The notes beneath the pieces are model-generated. The model searched no databases. It was not told where the DNA came from and was given only the letters and a program-made list of their open reading frames with translations. 7,503 nucleotides of DNA from Acholeplasmataceae bacterium (GTDB taxonomy: Bacteria > Bacillota_I > Bacilli_A > Acholeplasmatales > Acholeplasmataceae). Location of the stretch: NCBI GenBank assembly GCA_023230825.1, contig JALNWO010000082.1, positions 1-7,503 on the forward strand. The letters are read 5' to 3'. Within the stretch, counting starts at the first letter, position 1, and the number at the start of each line of letters is the position of its first letter. Positions 6,723 to 7,503 of this stretch are shown here, piece by piece. The translations under genes and the position numbers were made by a program.

Positions 6723-7503
6723 ATGGAATATCTTGAGAAATTTAATCAATTTAAAGAATCAATTACATATAAAGCAGATAGAATAAGTGTGAATGATAAA
6801 GTCATTATACGAAATTTTGATTTTGAATCGAAGTTTTATTCGATCTTACCTGGAGGTAAAGGAAACGAAATCAGTTTAGATAATCTTATGTCTTGCAACA
6901 AGCATAAGCCTGAATCAGAAGTGATTAAAGAACTATCTGACATAAAAGATGCAGATATTACAGAGAACAAAAACTTTCGATATCATGTAATGATGCCAAG
7001 AGGTGAAATAAAATCAAAAAACATCCTTTTATTTTTTCATGGGTTTAACGAGAAATTTTGGATGAAATATTTTCCGTGGGCACAATATATACTCGAGAAA
7101 ACTGGAAAAACAGTTATCCTTTTTCCTATAGCCTTCCATATGAACCGGGCGCCAGCTTTATGGAGTAATAGTAAAGAGATGTATTCAATCAGTAAACAAC
7201 GCCAGCAAAGATATCCAAATATAATTGCTTCAAGTTTTTCAAATGTTGCAATCAGTACACGTCTGCATCATAATCCTCTACGTTTTATATGGTCAGGTTT
7301 CCAGACCTATTATGATGTAATAGAACTAATAACGTCCATAAAGACAGGATTGCACCCTATCATTCATACAGATGCAAAAATTGATATTTTCTCTTACTCT
7401 ATAGGATCGTTGTTGTCCGAGATTTTAATGATGACAAACTCAAATGGATATTTTTCGCAGTCCCGATTAGTATCTTTCTGTGGAGGAGCAACATTCAACA
7501 ACA
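6723..7503 (+). CDS. Alpha/beta-hydrolase-like protein, probably DUF6051 family, 3'-truncated by the window
   Basis: An open frame of 260 codons runs from ATG 6723 to the window end without a stop. It begins MEYLEKFNQF and has no signal peptide or membrane segment, so it is probably cytoplasmic. Residues about 98-108 read as a hydrophobic strand followed by His106-Gly107, the usual oxyanion-loop HG of alpha/beta hydrolases. ILFPIAFHMNR (about 132-142) is a distinctive segment. FSYSIGS (223-229) resembles the nucleophile elbow, with Ser226 as candidate nucleophile and Ser224 replacing the first Gly of GxSxG. FCGGATF lies near the edge. I recall this pattern as DUF6051, found mainly in Bacteroidetes, but could not check it. 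The catalytic acid and histidine would lie beyond the window. Hand-counted G+C is about 23-40% per 60-base line, below the 42-55% seen in efflux-gene lines sampled. It sits 22 bases after the channel gene, so co-transcription is plausible. There is no clear Shine-Dalgarno. Reaction and substrate are unknown. Confidence 0.8.
   Translation, partial: MEYLEKFNQFKESITYKADRISVNDKVIIRNFDFESKFYSILPGGKGNEISLDNLMSCNKHKPESEVIKELSDIKDADITENKNFRYHVMMPRGEIKSKNILLFFHGFNEKFWMKYFPWAQYILEKTGKTVILFPIAFHMNRAPALWSNSKEMYSISKQRQQRYPNIIASSFSNVAISTRLHHNPLRFIWSGFQTYYDVIELITSIKTGLHPIIHTDAKIDIFSYSIGSLLSEILMMTNSNGYFSQSRLVSFCGGATFNN

Overview
The window looks like a chromosomal stretch from a Bacteroidetes bacterium, probably order Bacteroidales. 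The grounds are a TAnnTTTG-type -7 box in front of the main operon, weak or absent Shine-Dalgarno sequences, Bacteroidetes-style RND/adaptor/TolC proteins, and a last gene resembling a family I know mainly from this phylum. All genes are on the + strand.

Layout. (1) Bases 2-889 are the 3' end of an RND (AcrB/HAE1-type) pump gene whose start lies upstream of the window. (2) Bases 890-1212 are a 323-base gap with no intact gene. It holds a short direct repeat, a weak AT-rich inverted repeat, a 26-codon ORF that may be the leftover start of an IS630-type transposase, and a good Bacteroidetes -7 box just before the next gene. (3) Bases 1213-6700 are a compact tripartite efflux operon: lipoprotein membrane-fusion adaptor, RND permease, TolC-type outer-membrane channel. 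Both internal junctions are 4-base ATGA stop/start overlaps. (4) From 6723 to the window end is the first 260 codons of an AT-rich gene for an alpha/beta-hydrolase-like protein that looks like DUF6051. It begins 22 bases after the channel gene, with no visible terminator between them.

How it works together. The permease (inner membrane, proton driven), the adaptor (periplasm) and the channel (outer membrane) form one complete tripartite exporter. The upstream RND fragment belongs to a second, separate pump, so two RND systems lie in tandem. The substrate cannot be read from the sequence. The hydrolase-like gene may be co-transcribed with the exporter, but its lower G+C suggests a different history. 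The least ordinary points are a roughly 28-residue Met/Ser/acidic insertion in the second permease, a G7 tract at the adaptor/permease junction, and the hydrolase next to the exporter. I see no clear evidence of a wholly new system.
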